A stretch of DNA of 64,000 nucleotides from Alligator mississippiensis (taxonomy: Eukaryota; Chordata; Crocodylia; Alligatoridae): assembly GCF_030867095.1 (NCBI RefSeq), contig NC_081824.1, forward strand, positions 115,142,162 through 115,206,161, read 5' to 3'. Both the position numbers and the translations under genes were made by a program. Position 1 is the stretch's first letter, and every line of letters starts with the position of its first letter. Under the pieces are notes generated by a model. It saw nothing but the letters and a program-made list of their open reading frames with translations, was not told the DNA's origin and searched no databases. This document shows positions 24,801-36,800 of the stretch, one piece after another.

Positions 24801-27800
24801 GTGCTATCACCTAACTTGGAGGTCTTCAAGAGGAGGCTTGATAGACACCTGGCTGGGGTCATCTGACCTCGGTCTTCTTTCCTGCCAGGGGCAGGGGGTC
24901 GGACACAATGATCCTTTGTGGTCCCTTCCAACTCTACAATCTATGAATCTAGGGTGGCCATCATAGAGGACAGTCCGGTTGTCCTCTATTGATATGAAAC
25001 CTGACACCTTTATGTCCTCTATTTTCTCAAGGAAAGAGTGAGGATTTTTCTCTGAGGAGCGAGATTCTGTAATAGAGCTCCAGCCAGAGGCTGGCAGGGG
25101 AAAGAACAGTAGCTGCTTTTAAAAAGACTGAGTTTATGGATTTACAAGACAGATTATACAATGTAGTGCTAGAAGAGACTGGGAAGTGAAGAGCTATTTT
25201 TCAAAATAAAAATAGAGGACATAAAGGTGTCAGGTTTCATATCAATAGAGGACAGAGTAGCAGAAAACCAGAATGTCCTCTATGATGGCCACCCTAGGTG
25301 CATCAGCAGCAGGAGAATATGCCTGAACCTGCACTGGGGCTAGGCGCTGCTGCCACTTCTCCCAGCCCTTCCCCCCCTTCCCACTGGGTCCTAAATGCAG
25401 CTTCCAGCCCATGGGGAACTGGAACCAAGGCTGAGCAGCTGAAACTACATCTGCACTGCCTCCACTTCTCCCCACCACCCACTGTTAGCAATGCAGGCAC
25501 AGCTAGAAGCTGCCCAGCTCAAGCCCAGCTCCAGCTCAGTCCCTGACCAACTAAAAGCTAGCCACACTGCAGCTGGAGAGCAGAGGATGGGGAGAAGCGA
25601 TGGGAATGTGGGCAAAGCTTCCACTTACCAGCCCTAGCATAGCTCTTCACTGCCCAGTCTCTTCAGCACAGGCATAGGCGGAAGCAAAGCTATCTAGCTC
25701 TGCAAGCCATAGACAGCTGCAGGCCGTATGTTGCCGACCTCTGCTTCAAAAGGTTAAGAAACTGTAATTAAGACAAGTGGCCCCATGAAATGAATCTGGA
25801 GGATGGCTGATGGCCTACAAGTTATTAAGCTTTACTGGCATTAAACTCAAAGCAAATGATTTCTGATATACTATTTCTACAAATCTATAAATTTTAAACT
25901 GAATGTGGATTAGAAAAAAAATTTGATTGGACCTTAAGTATTTTAACTGCCAAAATAAAGAGAGACTTCTTCATACACTTTGGAGGGAAACAACTTTTTT
26001 AAAAAGTGCTCTACGTACTTAATACACAGACACAGGAAAGCTTACAAAATTGGAAGTTTCTACTGCCACCTGGAGGATGAATTTTAAGTGCAATGAATGA
26101 TTAAAAAGGAAATGTAAATTAAACACTAATTTAGGTATTGTGGCCTCTTGATACCTTTGAACAAAGTCAAAACTTGCATTATAAAATAGAAATAATAATA
26201 TAAAATAAGTTTGCATACATGGGCCAACTTATTTCATTATACCTGTGCATCCCAGAAAGTCAGGCAATCGGACAGACCAGACCAGAACATGCATTAGATT
26301 GAGGTTGGTTTCTAAACTGCTTTATCTTATGTAGTCACTGAGAAAACTTTTTCATTCAATCTCCTTGCCCAGGGGTTGACAACATATAGCTTGTGGAGCC
26401 ACTTGATCCAGACTGCAGAGCTGGAGGGTTTTGTCTGTGCACGGGAATGGACTGATAAATGAACAGCACCTTTCTGCTGTACCCATGCCACTGCTGATTC
26501 TCCCCATCCTCCCCTGCCAGCTGCAGCCTGGGTGCAACTTCCAGTTAGTAAGGTTGTGCTAGGCTTATGCAACTTCCAGCTGGGCTCACATTACAGCTGG
26601 AAGGTGGGTGTTGGGGGGTAAAAGAGAAAAGAGGCAGCAGCACAGACACAGTTTGTAGCTGCCTGGCCCTGGTGCACCTCCCAGCAGCTGGAAGCTGGGC
26701 TTGCTCCCCAGTTTGCGAACGGGGGACAGAGACATGTCGGTACTGAGGTCACAGTTCCCAGCTGACTGACCGCAGGGCAGGTTCGCGAAGAGCCCCCCCC
26801 CCACCCTTGCCTGTGCTGTGCCAGAGTGGCCTGTTCTAGCCCATGGCTTGTTACAGGTTGCCAGCTGCTGTTTTGACACATTGAGTCTTAGTCAATATGT
26901 GAAGACCTCTGGATTTTAGTATGCAACAACATCCTCCCAAAGGAAAACAATACCAGGCAAACAAATTCAGAGTCAGGCTTACTATTAGGTCCCCAGGCAG
27001 TGGAGGAGAAAAGAAAACAGGACAAACTTGTATACAAATTAGTTTTCCCAAGCAAGTAATCTCTCTCACATGCAGGATTTTACAAAAGCACCACCTGTAG
27101 GAAGTGCTAATACAAGCGTAATAGCTAGATTTCAGTTCCTCTTCTCACCCATGCCTATCTTACAAATGTATTACAAACACAAAGCTACTGGCAGATTTGA
27201 AAACTCTTCTCTCAAATCAGTGAGACTGTAAGTAACACTTCCACACCTTGTCCGATATATTTAAAAGTATATATTATGAAGCAAAGAGAAGACTGTAATC
27301 CTAATCTGACTTTTTACTGGGAAAATTGGCCTTTTACTCCAACAGTTGCTTCCATTAGTTAGAACTTCTTCCATTGACTTCAAAAGGGAGCAGACTGAGG
27401 CCAAAAGACAACGTATTGATGAGCACATTTCTAGACAAATTGTAACAATTAAGATAGCATCTAGCTCCTTTAAAATGACTTTCTAAAAAACGCATTATTT
27501 ATTTATTTTTCTTACTAAAAAGATACAAGGAGTATCTACAGAAATTTGCCAAAGTTAGGAAACGGTGACAAGAGAGGATGAGTGGGGTATTTTACTAAAT
27601 GACCTGGGGGACTGAAGCAGCACAAAGAAAGAGATTAAATCCAACAGTACAAAAAGCAAGGGAACGGACTTGGGGAATAATTATAAGAGTTGTTGCTATA
27701 AGTTTAGAGCCCATAAGTAGGAACTGGCAGAGATCAAGAAGGCCATAGGTGGACTAGATGATGCCAAAAGGATTATGAGCCACGACAGTGATTCAGCCAT

Positions 27801-30800
27801 GAAGAAGGCAAATTACACCAGGAAAGATATTTACTAGAAGTGATACAGAAGTATTGATGCTGTTATAGAAGACACTAAGGAAACCTCATCAGGAATATGG
27901 CTCATCACTCCTGTTCAAAAAGGTAAACTCAAACCAGATCATTTATAAAAGATTATGACAGTCATCAGGGAACTGAAGGGAGGAAAAGAACTATTTAAGA
28001 TAAAGTGGACTGAACATCAAATAAGTATAAATTAGCCATGAATAAATTTAAACCAGAGATTAGCCCCTTCTAACTACCTGAGGAGTGAGATTCTGGAATA
28101 GAGCCCCAGTCAGAGGATGGCAAAGGAAAGAACAGTAACTGCTTTTAAAAAGATGGAGTTTATGGATTTACAAGACAGATTATACAATGTAGTGCTAGAC
28201 AGTATGGGACCAGACTCAATTAGCCAAGAGGTCAATGTTTTTTGTATTTCTGTCTGCATGGTGAGCCACCAGTCTTACTAGTTCCTGCCACATCTGATGT
28301 AGCACAGCTGATCCTGCAGCTGGAAAAGGCTTTAAACATCTGAATCAAAGACCAGCCTTGTCACAGATTATTTTTCACTTGGATCAGGAAAAAGGAGGTT
28401 TTTGTTTGTTTATTATTTTTATTGGGGGTGAGGGGTGAAGAACCTGTAACTTTCACCAAAAACAATGCTGGTTTTCCTCTGTTGGCTCTGCAGTAGTTTG
28501 AATACTAGAGGTAGTGCTATGCTGACAGGAATAGATAACAGTAGGCAACCACTGATCCTCTGAATCACAGTGTACATGTAAGAAGGTTGAGAAGAGGGCC
28601 ACCCGCTTGGTTGGAGGGCAACAGGGCAGGCCCTATGAGGAGAGACTGAGGGACCTGAACCTATTCAGCCTCAGTAAGCGGAGGCTGAGGGGGGATTTGG
28701 TGGCTGCCTACTGACTCGTTAGGGGAGATCAGCAGCAAATAGGAAGGGTCCTATTCCCCCAGCAGCACCTGGGGTGACAGGGAACAATGGCCAGAAGCTG
28801 CTGGAGAATAGGTTCAGGTTAGAGATTAGGAGGCACTATTTCACTGTTAGGGTGGCTAGGATCTGGAACCATCTTCCTAGGGAAGTGGTCCTCGCTCCTA
28901 CCTTGGGTAAATTAAAAAAGAAGTTGAAAGAACACCTGTCTGGGGTCGTGTGATCCCAGCGTGTGCTCCTGCCACAGTGGCGGGGGGTCAGACTAGATGA
29001 TCTGTTCAGGTCCCTTCTGACCACAAACTACTATGAAACTATAAGGTCTACTCAGATGCCTGACGAATCTGAGGCTGGCAAGCCCAATTCAAGAGGGACA
29101 CCGCTTGTTACAAGCGTCACAGATCCATCTGAGATCACAGATCATCTGAGTTTAGAGCATGCTGCTTTCTTCTCTCATTTTGTTGCCATCCTCTGAATCA
29201 AAGCCATTTCACATTGAACTGTGCCACGTGTTCCCTCCAGATCAGATGGCATTCTGCACACTCCTCTCAGCTTTCTACACTGATGTTGTATGACTTCATA
29301 TCATTTTTGCACACGTTGTGATACTGCCATAGAGGGTGACCCCACTTGCTAGAACTGTTTTGAATCTCTCTGTATAAATTTTTCTTGCAGATATGGTCTC
29401 TTCCCATTCTCCTGGCATGTCCAATCCATCACAACCTCCTCTTCTGGCTGGTAGTTTCTAAGCGTCTCAGTCCTGGGCACTCCAGTACCTCTGTGTTTGG
29501 TATTCTGTCTTTCCACCTTATTTTCAGGATCTTATGCAGACATCTCAGGTGGAAGCTGTTTAGTCTCTTGACATACCTAACATATGTAGTCCACATTTCT
29601 GAACCATAAAGCAGGGATGAGAGCACACAAGTCTCATAGATTTACATCTTCACCTTAACTGCTAGTTCGCTGTTATCCCATGCACGTTTCTGTAATAGTC
29701 TGAAATTCTTAGCTGCTTTTCTGATTCTATTAGTTCAACAAAATTAAAAGCAGTTCAAAGGGGAAAATAAAGCAGGGGGAATGGATAAGAAAAGTATTCA
29801 TAGCCTGCAAATAGGACAATTGCCATTGTAAATTAAAGCATGCATCACCAATGAACAGTTTCCAGTGCATTAAGAATAACTTAACACTGCTAGTCAAATC
29901 TTGACCTCTGGCACAGAAGCAGATGGCAAAGTTCAGAATGAGGAGAATATAACAAGTGATTTAAAGCAACCTTCATTCTCTACTAGGACTGAAGATGATC
30001 ACACACTACACTCACTGATCCCAAGCATTAAGTCAGAAGGAACCTGAAGTCTGGTCTAAATTTATGACAGTTGTATAAACGGTCAGCTAGCTTTTAGCGA
30101 GTTTGGCCACATGACTTTCCTCCAGCCCTGCCTCCTAAGAGCCTGGAACACGGCAGAGAATAAAGCCAGGTATGGGTTATGTGTCTTCCAAGACTTCAGT
30201 GGCACTTTGCATTGGAAAAGCATAAAGAAGCTGCCCAAATGAATTAATCTTTAAGATATGCAAGTATTTAAACAATGGGAAAAGGTCTTTCATCAGTCCC
30301 TATCTAGCTAACCCATAATGCCATCATAGGACCAAATGAGAATGCACACAGAAGGACACCAAAATGGAACAATGGATATTGATACTTCCTACTGTAGAAA
30401 GAGATGGGAGGAAGAAAATAAGCAGGTAAGGTTAAGCTGTCAACCTGTCTATTCCTGAATGGCGTTTCACATCAAGTTAGCTTTGTTCCAGCCTTGCTCC
30501 CTGGCATGAGCAACCTGTGATCAGCTGCTACAATTATTAACTGAACATTAACTGCATTATGTGGAGACCCAAGTTACATTTAGAGCCAAGCATGTCTCTA
30601 GCTGGTTCAAACTCGGTTAAAGATTACAGCACAGACAGGGCCTTGATCCAAGGCCAAGCTTTATAGCTCTAAAACACTGAGTAGCAGCAGGTTGAATTAA
30701 TACTATAGATCAAAACCTGCTAGTTTTTAAATCAATCTGATGGCTCTGGAGCCAAAGCAGCCTAAGCAGAAATTGCAACATGAATAGGTGTGTTCACATA

Positions 30801-33800
30801 TGCTGCATTTTCCCTTTCTTCTCCGTCAAGCAGGGTTTTGCTAAGGATTTTTACATGACCAATTAGCAGTATTTAAAATAGCACTTCTCTTTCACCAATA
30901 CTTTAGTGACATATCTTACAGCAGTACTGCTGGTTGAGTAACCACGTGTAGAAATAATCAAGTTGCTCAACTGTAAATGAGAATTTTGACAAGTAGACTA
31001 TCCAGTTACAGATGAAGTCATATGAAACCTAATAATTTAAAGAGTTACTTGGAAGCAGTTTACGAAAATCATTCCACTAGGTTTGTCTAGATTTTTTTTT
31101 TTTTTTTTCATTTTTGAAGGCAGGGGAAAAGGTATCTGCTCTCTATCTGGATCAGATTAAAAGTGATTTAGGTATGATAAGAAAATGAAGTGGTTGATTA
31201 CAAAGATAGCCCAACACAAAGGGTGTTGGGGGTGGGGGGGAGGAGGGAGGGGGAAACCAATGCAGTTTATTGGATTAATTTAAAAAGTCTTTAAAAAAAG
31301 TGGTATTTAGAAAGATCTCACACAATTGCAAAACTTTAGTTAAAAGAGCAAAATTTACATGTGCACAGAGCATGCCACTCAAGACTCCCGAGGCATTTTA
31401 TGGACGTTAAAGATGAATCAAGCTTCATCTCTGCTGCAAGAAGCACAAAAGTATTCCCCCATCCCTACTTTTAAAGAGGGTGAAATTAAGGCATCAAAAT
31501 CCAGGTTACATAATAACTATGACAGGATTAATCTTTCTTCAGCTAAAAATTGAGTGGTGGATGCTGTGCTTTCCTTATAACTGGGGTATCAAACTCAACC
31601 CAGGCTCTGAGATCCAGACTGCAGGGTCTCCCCTGGGCCAGATCTGCAGGGCTAGCAGAAACTGTGGTAGGGATACCTTAGGGCAATAGTGCGGATCAAG
31701 GGCCAAGAGGCAGCACATTCGGGCAGCAGTGTGGGGTCTGGGGGCAGGTGATGGCACAGGACCATGTGCAGACAGCAGTGTGGAGCTGTTGCCAGGCAGC
31801 AGCAGGGAGCCAGAGGCAATTGGTGGTGCGAGGCCTCTGAGACAATGGCAGCACAAAGCAGTGGATGCATAGTGGCACAGGGATACATTTGGACAACAGC
31901 AGAGCCAGGGGCATGCAGGAGCATGGGGCTGCATCCAGATGGCAGCATTGAAGTGACTGGAATGGATAAACATGAAGCAAGGGAAGCAGAAGGGATGCAT
32001 AGATTTAGCTTCCAAGCTTGCCAGCAGATAGAATGTAAAAGAAGAGGAGCTTCAACTCTTGTACTTTCTAGTTATCATCATTTTTAATTTATTTTTATTT
32101 ATATATATATATATATATTTTTTTTTTTTAAAGGCTTTGGTGAACTAATTAAATAAGGCAACCTGAAGTATACTTAGCAGTATTTATTATAGTTGAAGAG
32201 TAACATTAAAGTTTATTAAACAACTAGTGCTATTTTTAAATACAGCCGCACTGTATATATCAATAAAACAGTGTGCATGTATGTGCACTGAACACAATGT
32301 TTTATTGATATATTTACAATTTTAAAGCAACTTGGAAGCCTACCAGTGCCTCAATCACTATAAACACATTTTAAATTCCTATACATTGTGTTGTTTAATT
32401 CTGTGGTTTTTAATCACAGAAAAATCAGAGCTTCCCCTTCCCCCTTTACTCAGCTGCACACAGGTCCAGCTGCACCTGTCCCCCCACACTGTTTTGTGGC
32501 ACTGAGCATCCCTGATATGCTGGTGCCATGCCCATGCCATTGCTCCTCACTCCTGACCCACAGTCCCCCCCGATGCCTCACTCCCCATCCATAGTCCCCT
32601 GGCCCGACCAGTGCCCTTCACTCCCTACCCACAGCCCGCCCCCCCCCCCCCCCCCCCGAGCCCACCAGTCCTGCCAGAGGGGGTTCACAGCTGCCAGGCG
32701 TATGGGGTCAGGGATCCAGGTCCCACTCTCCCCAGCCCCTTGCAGGGGAACTTTGCCAGCCTGCAGGGGACCCCACTGTTTTCTGCATTTTTCTCCTTTA
32801 AAGGGGGAAAATCTGCATTTTACCATGGCAAATGGAAAGCCCAGATCCCTGGTTAAAGCTACTGTCATGTACGCCAAGAACTGCATGAACAGACAACCTA
32901 TTTACCGTGAGTTTGAGGAAGACAGAGACTTACCACAGAGCAACTGACACACAGCAATTGCTCTTATGCCACTCTCACCCAATATTAAGTGAAAAGTAAA
33001 CAGTAGTAACTTAGCCCATATTTCACTAGTAGAATAAGCTGCTAGTTTAACTCTAATTTACCGCAGGATAAGAGCAGGCATAGGGATAGTTACCATGAAC
33101 CAGCTGCTCAGTAATAAGTCCCCAGCCTCCTTTAATGAACTGTAATTTGTTAGTCTGTCTATATCCAAAAACCTCACACAACAGCCATAAGAAGGAAAAA
33201 CTAAGGACCTAAGCATTGGACCAACACAGTGGGCTTGTATATGTAAGGTCAGGGAGGTAAGACGGAAAATACATCTACATATACCTCAGATGAGAAATAA
33301 GTGATTGTTAATGTTGCTTGATACTTGGTATGGACTTGGAGGTGCTCCAAGGCCTTGCACAGAGTATAACGGCAGATCAGCAGCTAGTAGCCACTATGTT
33401 CAATGTTTCCTAGTCTGGACAAGTGATTCACTATCCCTGCTAGACATTTTGTACGACAGTGGCCCCTGGATTGCACAACATCTTTACTGTCCAGTAGGAG
33501 CTCCCCGTTGAACTGTCCTGGATCTGCACACACAAACAGCTATGCAAGGTAGAATTTCCCTTTCCACCCCCATGATGCTCCCAAATCCCATCATAATCCT
33601 TGTTAGGATGGACATGTAATACTCGACACATTTGATCTGCAGGTAGAGTGCAGCACTGTTCCAGCCCAGACTCATTTTGCATAAGTGTAGGATCACAGAT
33701 TGATTCATTTCCAAACTGAGCGACTGTTTAGTTCTATCTGGCTTCACTGTTCCATTCTCAAATGTCATCAGAGCATGTCATCCTCAAACAAGGACTCAAG

Positions 33801-36800
33801 AGCAGGCCCAAGTGGGTCTCGGCAGGCCAAGTAGAGTGGATCAAGACATGTTTGAGGACATACTTAACACCTGAATATCTATTATGCAGTGATGCTCAAC
33901 TCCCAGCCTGTGGGCAATCCAGAGCCTCTCTAAATTTGGTGGCAGGGGAGTGGTGGCAGTGTTAATTGCTCCTTACCTGCTGTCAAATTTTTGGACCTGG
34001 GAGAAGCCCTACTAGCCAGATAGTATGACTCTGCATCCTACACTTGGGGACACAGGGCCAATCCAGGTGTGCAGGGTGGTTGGTGTGAGGCCTGATCCTA
34101 GCATACGAGGCTAGGCTGAGGCAGTACAGGACCATTCTGGAAGTGGATAGCTGGCTGGAAGTGGCGTAGGCCCAATCTAGGCATTCAGGGTCAGGAGGGG
34201 TCTGATCTGGGCCAGTGCAGACCCAGTCAAGGTGCAGAGCTGGGCAGAGGTGGCCAGCCTGAAGGGCCAAAACCTTAAGATTAAGTCCTGGATCTACTGC
34301 AGGGATTTAACATCCCTGGCATCAGGTTCCCTTCAGATACAGACATGGTCTTAGCTGCAGGAATTCTCCAAACACTCCTACAGTGGGTGATAATATAACT
34401 GGTTTGTTTGTTTTAAGAAAATCCCTTTTGTAAATTGGATTCAGGGTCTTTGGCTAAAGCAGATCAGTCACACTTTAGAGAGGCTCTGGATGTGAGAGCT
34501 TGGGGTGGAAGTGCGTGGGGGAGAGGAGGGCTGTGCAGGCTTACAGTAGATATTCTGTACCTTTCTCCCACTTAACTTGTGCAAGACAACCTGCCCTAGC
34601 AGCTGCAATCTTGTTCAGTTCAATCCATTTACATTTGCTCAATCAGTATAAGTGGCAGTGAGCCAAAATTCCAGATGTCTGAAATTGGTCTCCTTGCCAT
34701 TCAGAAGTTATCCCATGGTTCTCTTTACCATGCACAACCATTTCAAAACCAAGAGAATTCCATTACCAATTGTTTCTTTTGCCCCCTGGCTTGCAAAACA
34801 ACACAAGCATATAGCACTGAAACAAGTGACCTTTTCCTTTTTCCTTCATGCATCAATGCTGCCAATGGAAACTTCTCTAAGCCAGCATTTCTCAATCCAT
34901 TGGTTGCGACCCAAAAGTGGGTTGCAAGAATATTTCAAAGGGCCGTGAGCAGGGAGAGGGTTGGGATGGAGTTGCAGGGCCGGGCTGGTGCCCGTGGGGG
35001 CGGAGCAGCTGGGAGACACTGCTCAGAGGGTGGAAGGGGCTGTGACAAAGCCCCAGCCCAGAGCAGGTGTCCTGCAGGCCTCCACTCCACCTCCCTCCAG
35101 CCTGTGCTGGGCCAGTCTTGCTCCACTGCCACTCACATGAGCCAGAGCTGCTACAGCCGCTGCGCTCCGTCCCAAGCTGGAGGGGGGCAGCGGGTTGGGA
35201 GTGAGGCGCCCCAGCATAGCCCAGCTGGGGACTGTGGGTCAGGCACCAGCAGGGCCAGCAGGGTGTGGGTTGGGACAAACCACTGATCTTGGCAAATGGG
35301 TCCTGGTACAAAAAAGGTTGAGAACCTTTGCTCTAAGCCAAGCTAGAATTTCATTTATAATTATGAAATTTGTGAGCAAAGTTGCACTCAGGGCAAATGC
35401 AATCTGACTGGCATTTACTTGCAGTCAAAATGCAAAGAATGGGGGAATTTTCAGCTCCTTTGCCTACAACCTCACAGAGCCAAACCCAAGAAATTTAAAA
35501 AGCAGCAAAATATTCTAACACTGAGACAGAACTCTGAATTCTCACCAACATATCTATTATGCACAGCAATGCCATTTTAGTTGTCACTTTTCAGAGCAGA
35601 CAACCAGTAAGAAAAGTAGGGAAATAAGACACCCCTGGAGTTGGATAGCAAGCTGACTCCACGTACAGTAAAAATAATATTTCAACACTTCCCTGTTAAT
35701 CGGTCCTGTGGCAAGGGTGCTCACTCCTGTTTTGGGGGATTCAGGATTAAGTCCTGGATCTACAGCAGGGATTTAACATGCTGGATTAATAATCTAACTG
35801 GGAGTTTATCCAGGATGCAGTTTCTTGTCTTGAGAAACTTTCCTGTCAAAAGTTTAATTGAAATAAAACATGTTCACACAGACACAACCTGGTTTTGACA
35901 AATGAGAAGTTTCAGACAAAAACTTACCAGCAAACTCTATTTCAGATTGATCAGCTTAAATATGAAAGTACAAAACTATTGTAAAATGTGGACAAAAATC
36001 CAGAGCTCTGTTTTTTGTTTTACAGACTTTGACTTCACCACTTCTGATCATGTGTACCTCATGTCTACTTCTCTTTCATTTACCCAAGAATAATTTTGCC
36101 TACAAGACATAGATTACTTCAAATTTTCTATCATAAATAAGATGGCAAAAGGTAGCTTCAAGTGAAAAGTTTTGCAAGACATTTAAAAAAATCCATCCAC
36201 TTGTTAAATTTGCACAGACTGAAAGAAGAGTGTGATGCAGCAAATATGGTTCTGAATCACCAAATGTTAAAATAAGATGAAAATGCCTACTCCCAGAACA
36301 CTAGGGAAACAAGAATGCATCTGACAATGTTTGCTGTTTTGTGGTATCAAGACTAAGGAAGCCACCCATTTAGGTGAAACGGACCACCAAATATGTGCTC
36401 TCTGCACTGAGGCTTGTTTTGCCTCAAAAATTGACAGTGTGTCACATCAAGACACAAAACGTTTACTGATAGGTGTGCGTGAAAGAGAATGGGAGGGGAG
36501 AAACAGCACTGAAGTGTCAAGGAGTAACAGTATCCGTGTATTGTTAGCCAAGTGAAGGTTATATCCTATATGAATATTTTATCAATTAAAAGCAGGGAAA
36601 AAGTAAATGTTTGTCCTGCTCAAGCTTCATTCTGAAATGTATTTATTTGTCCTTGTTGCATACAGTATTATTGACCTTGCAAATGCTTTTTGCCGGACTT
36701 GCAAAGTCAAGTCAACAAGAACGTGATCAACTAATCAGAGTTCTATCGTAGACTTTATAAATGAAAAAAAACAAAACAAAAAAAGGAGAATGTTATAGGC

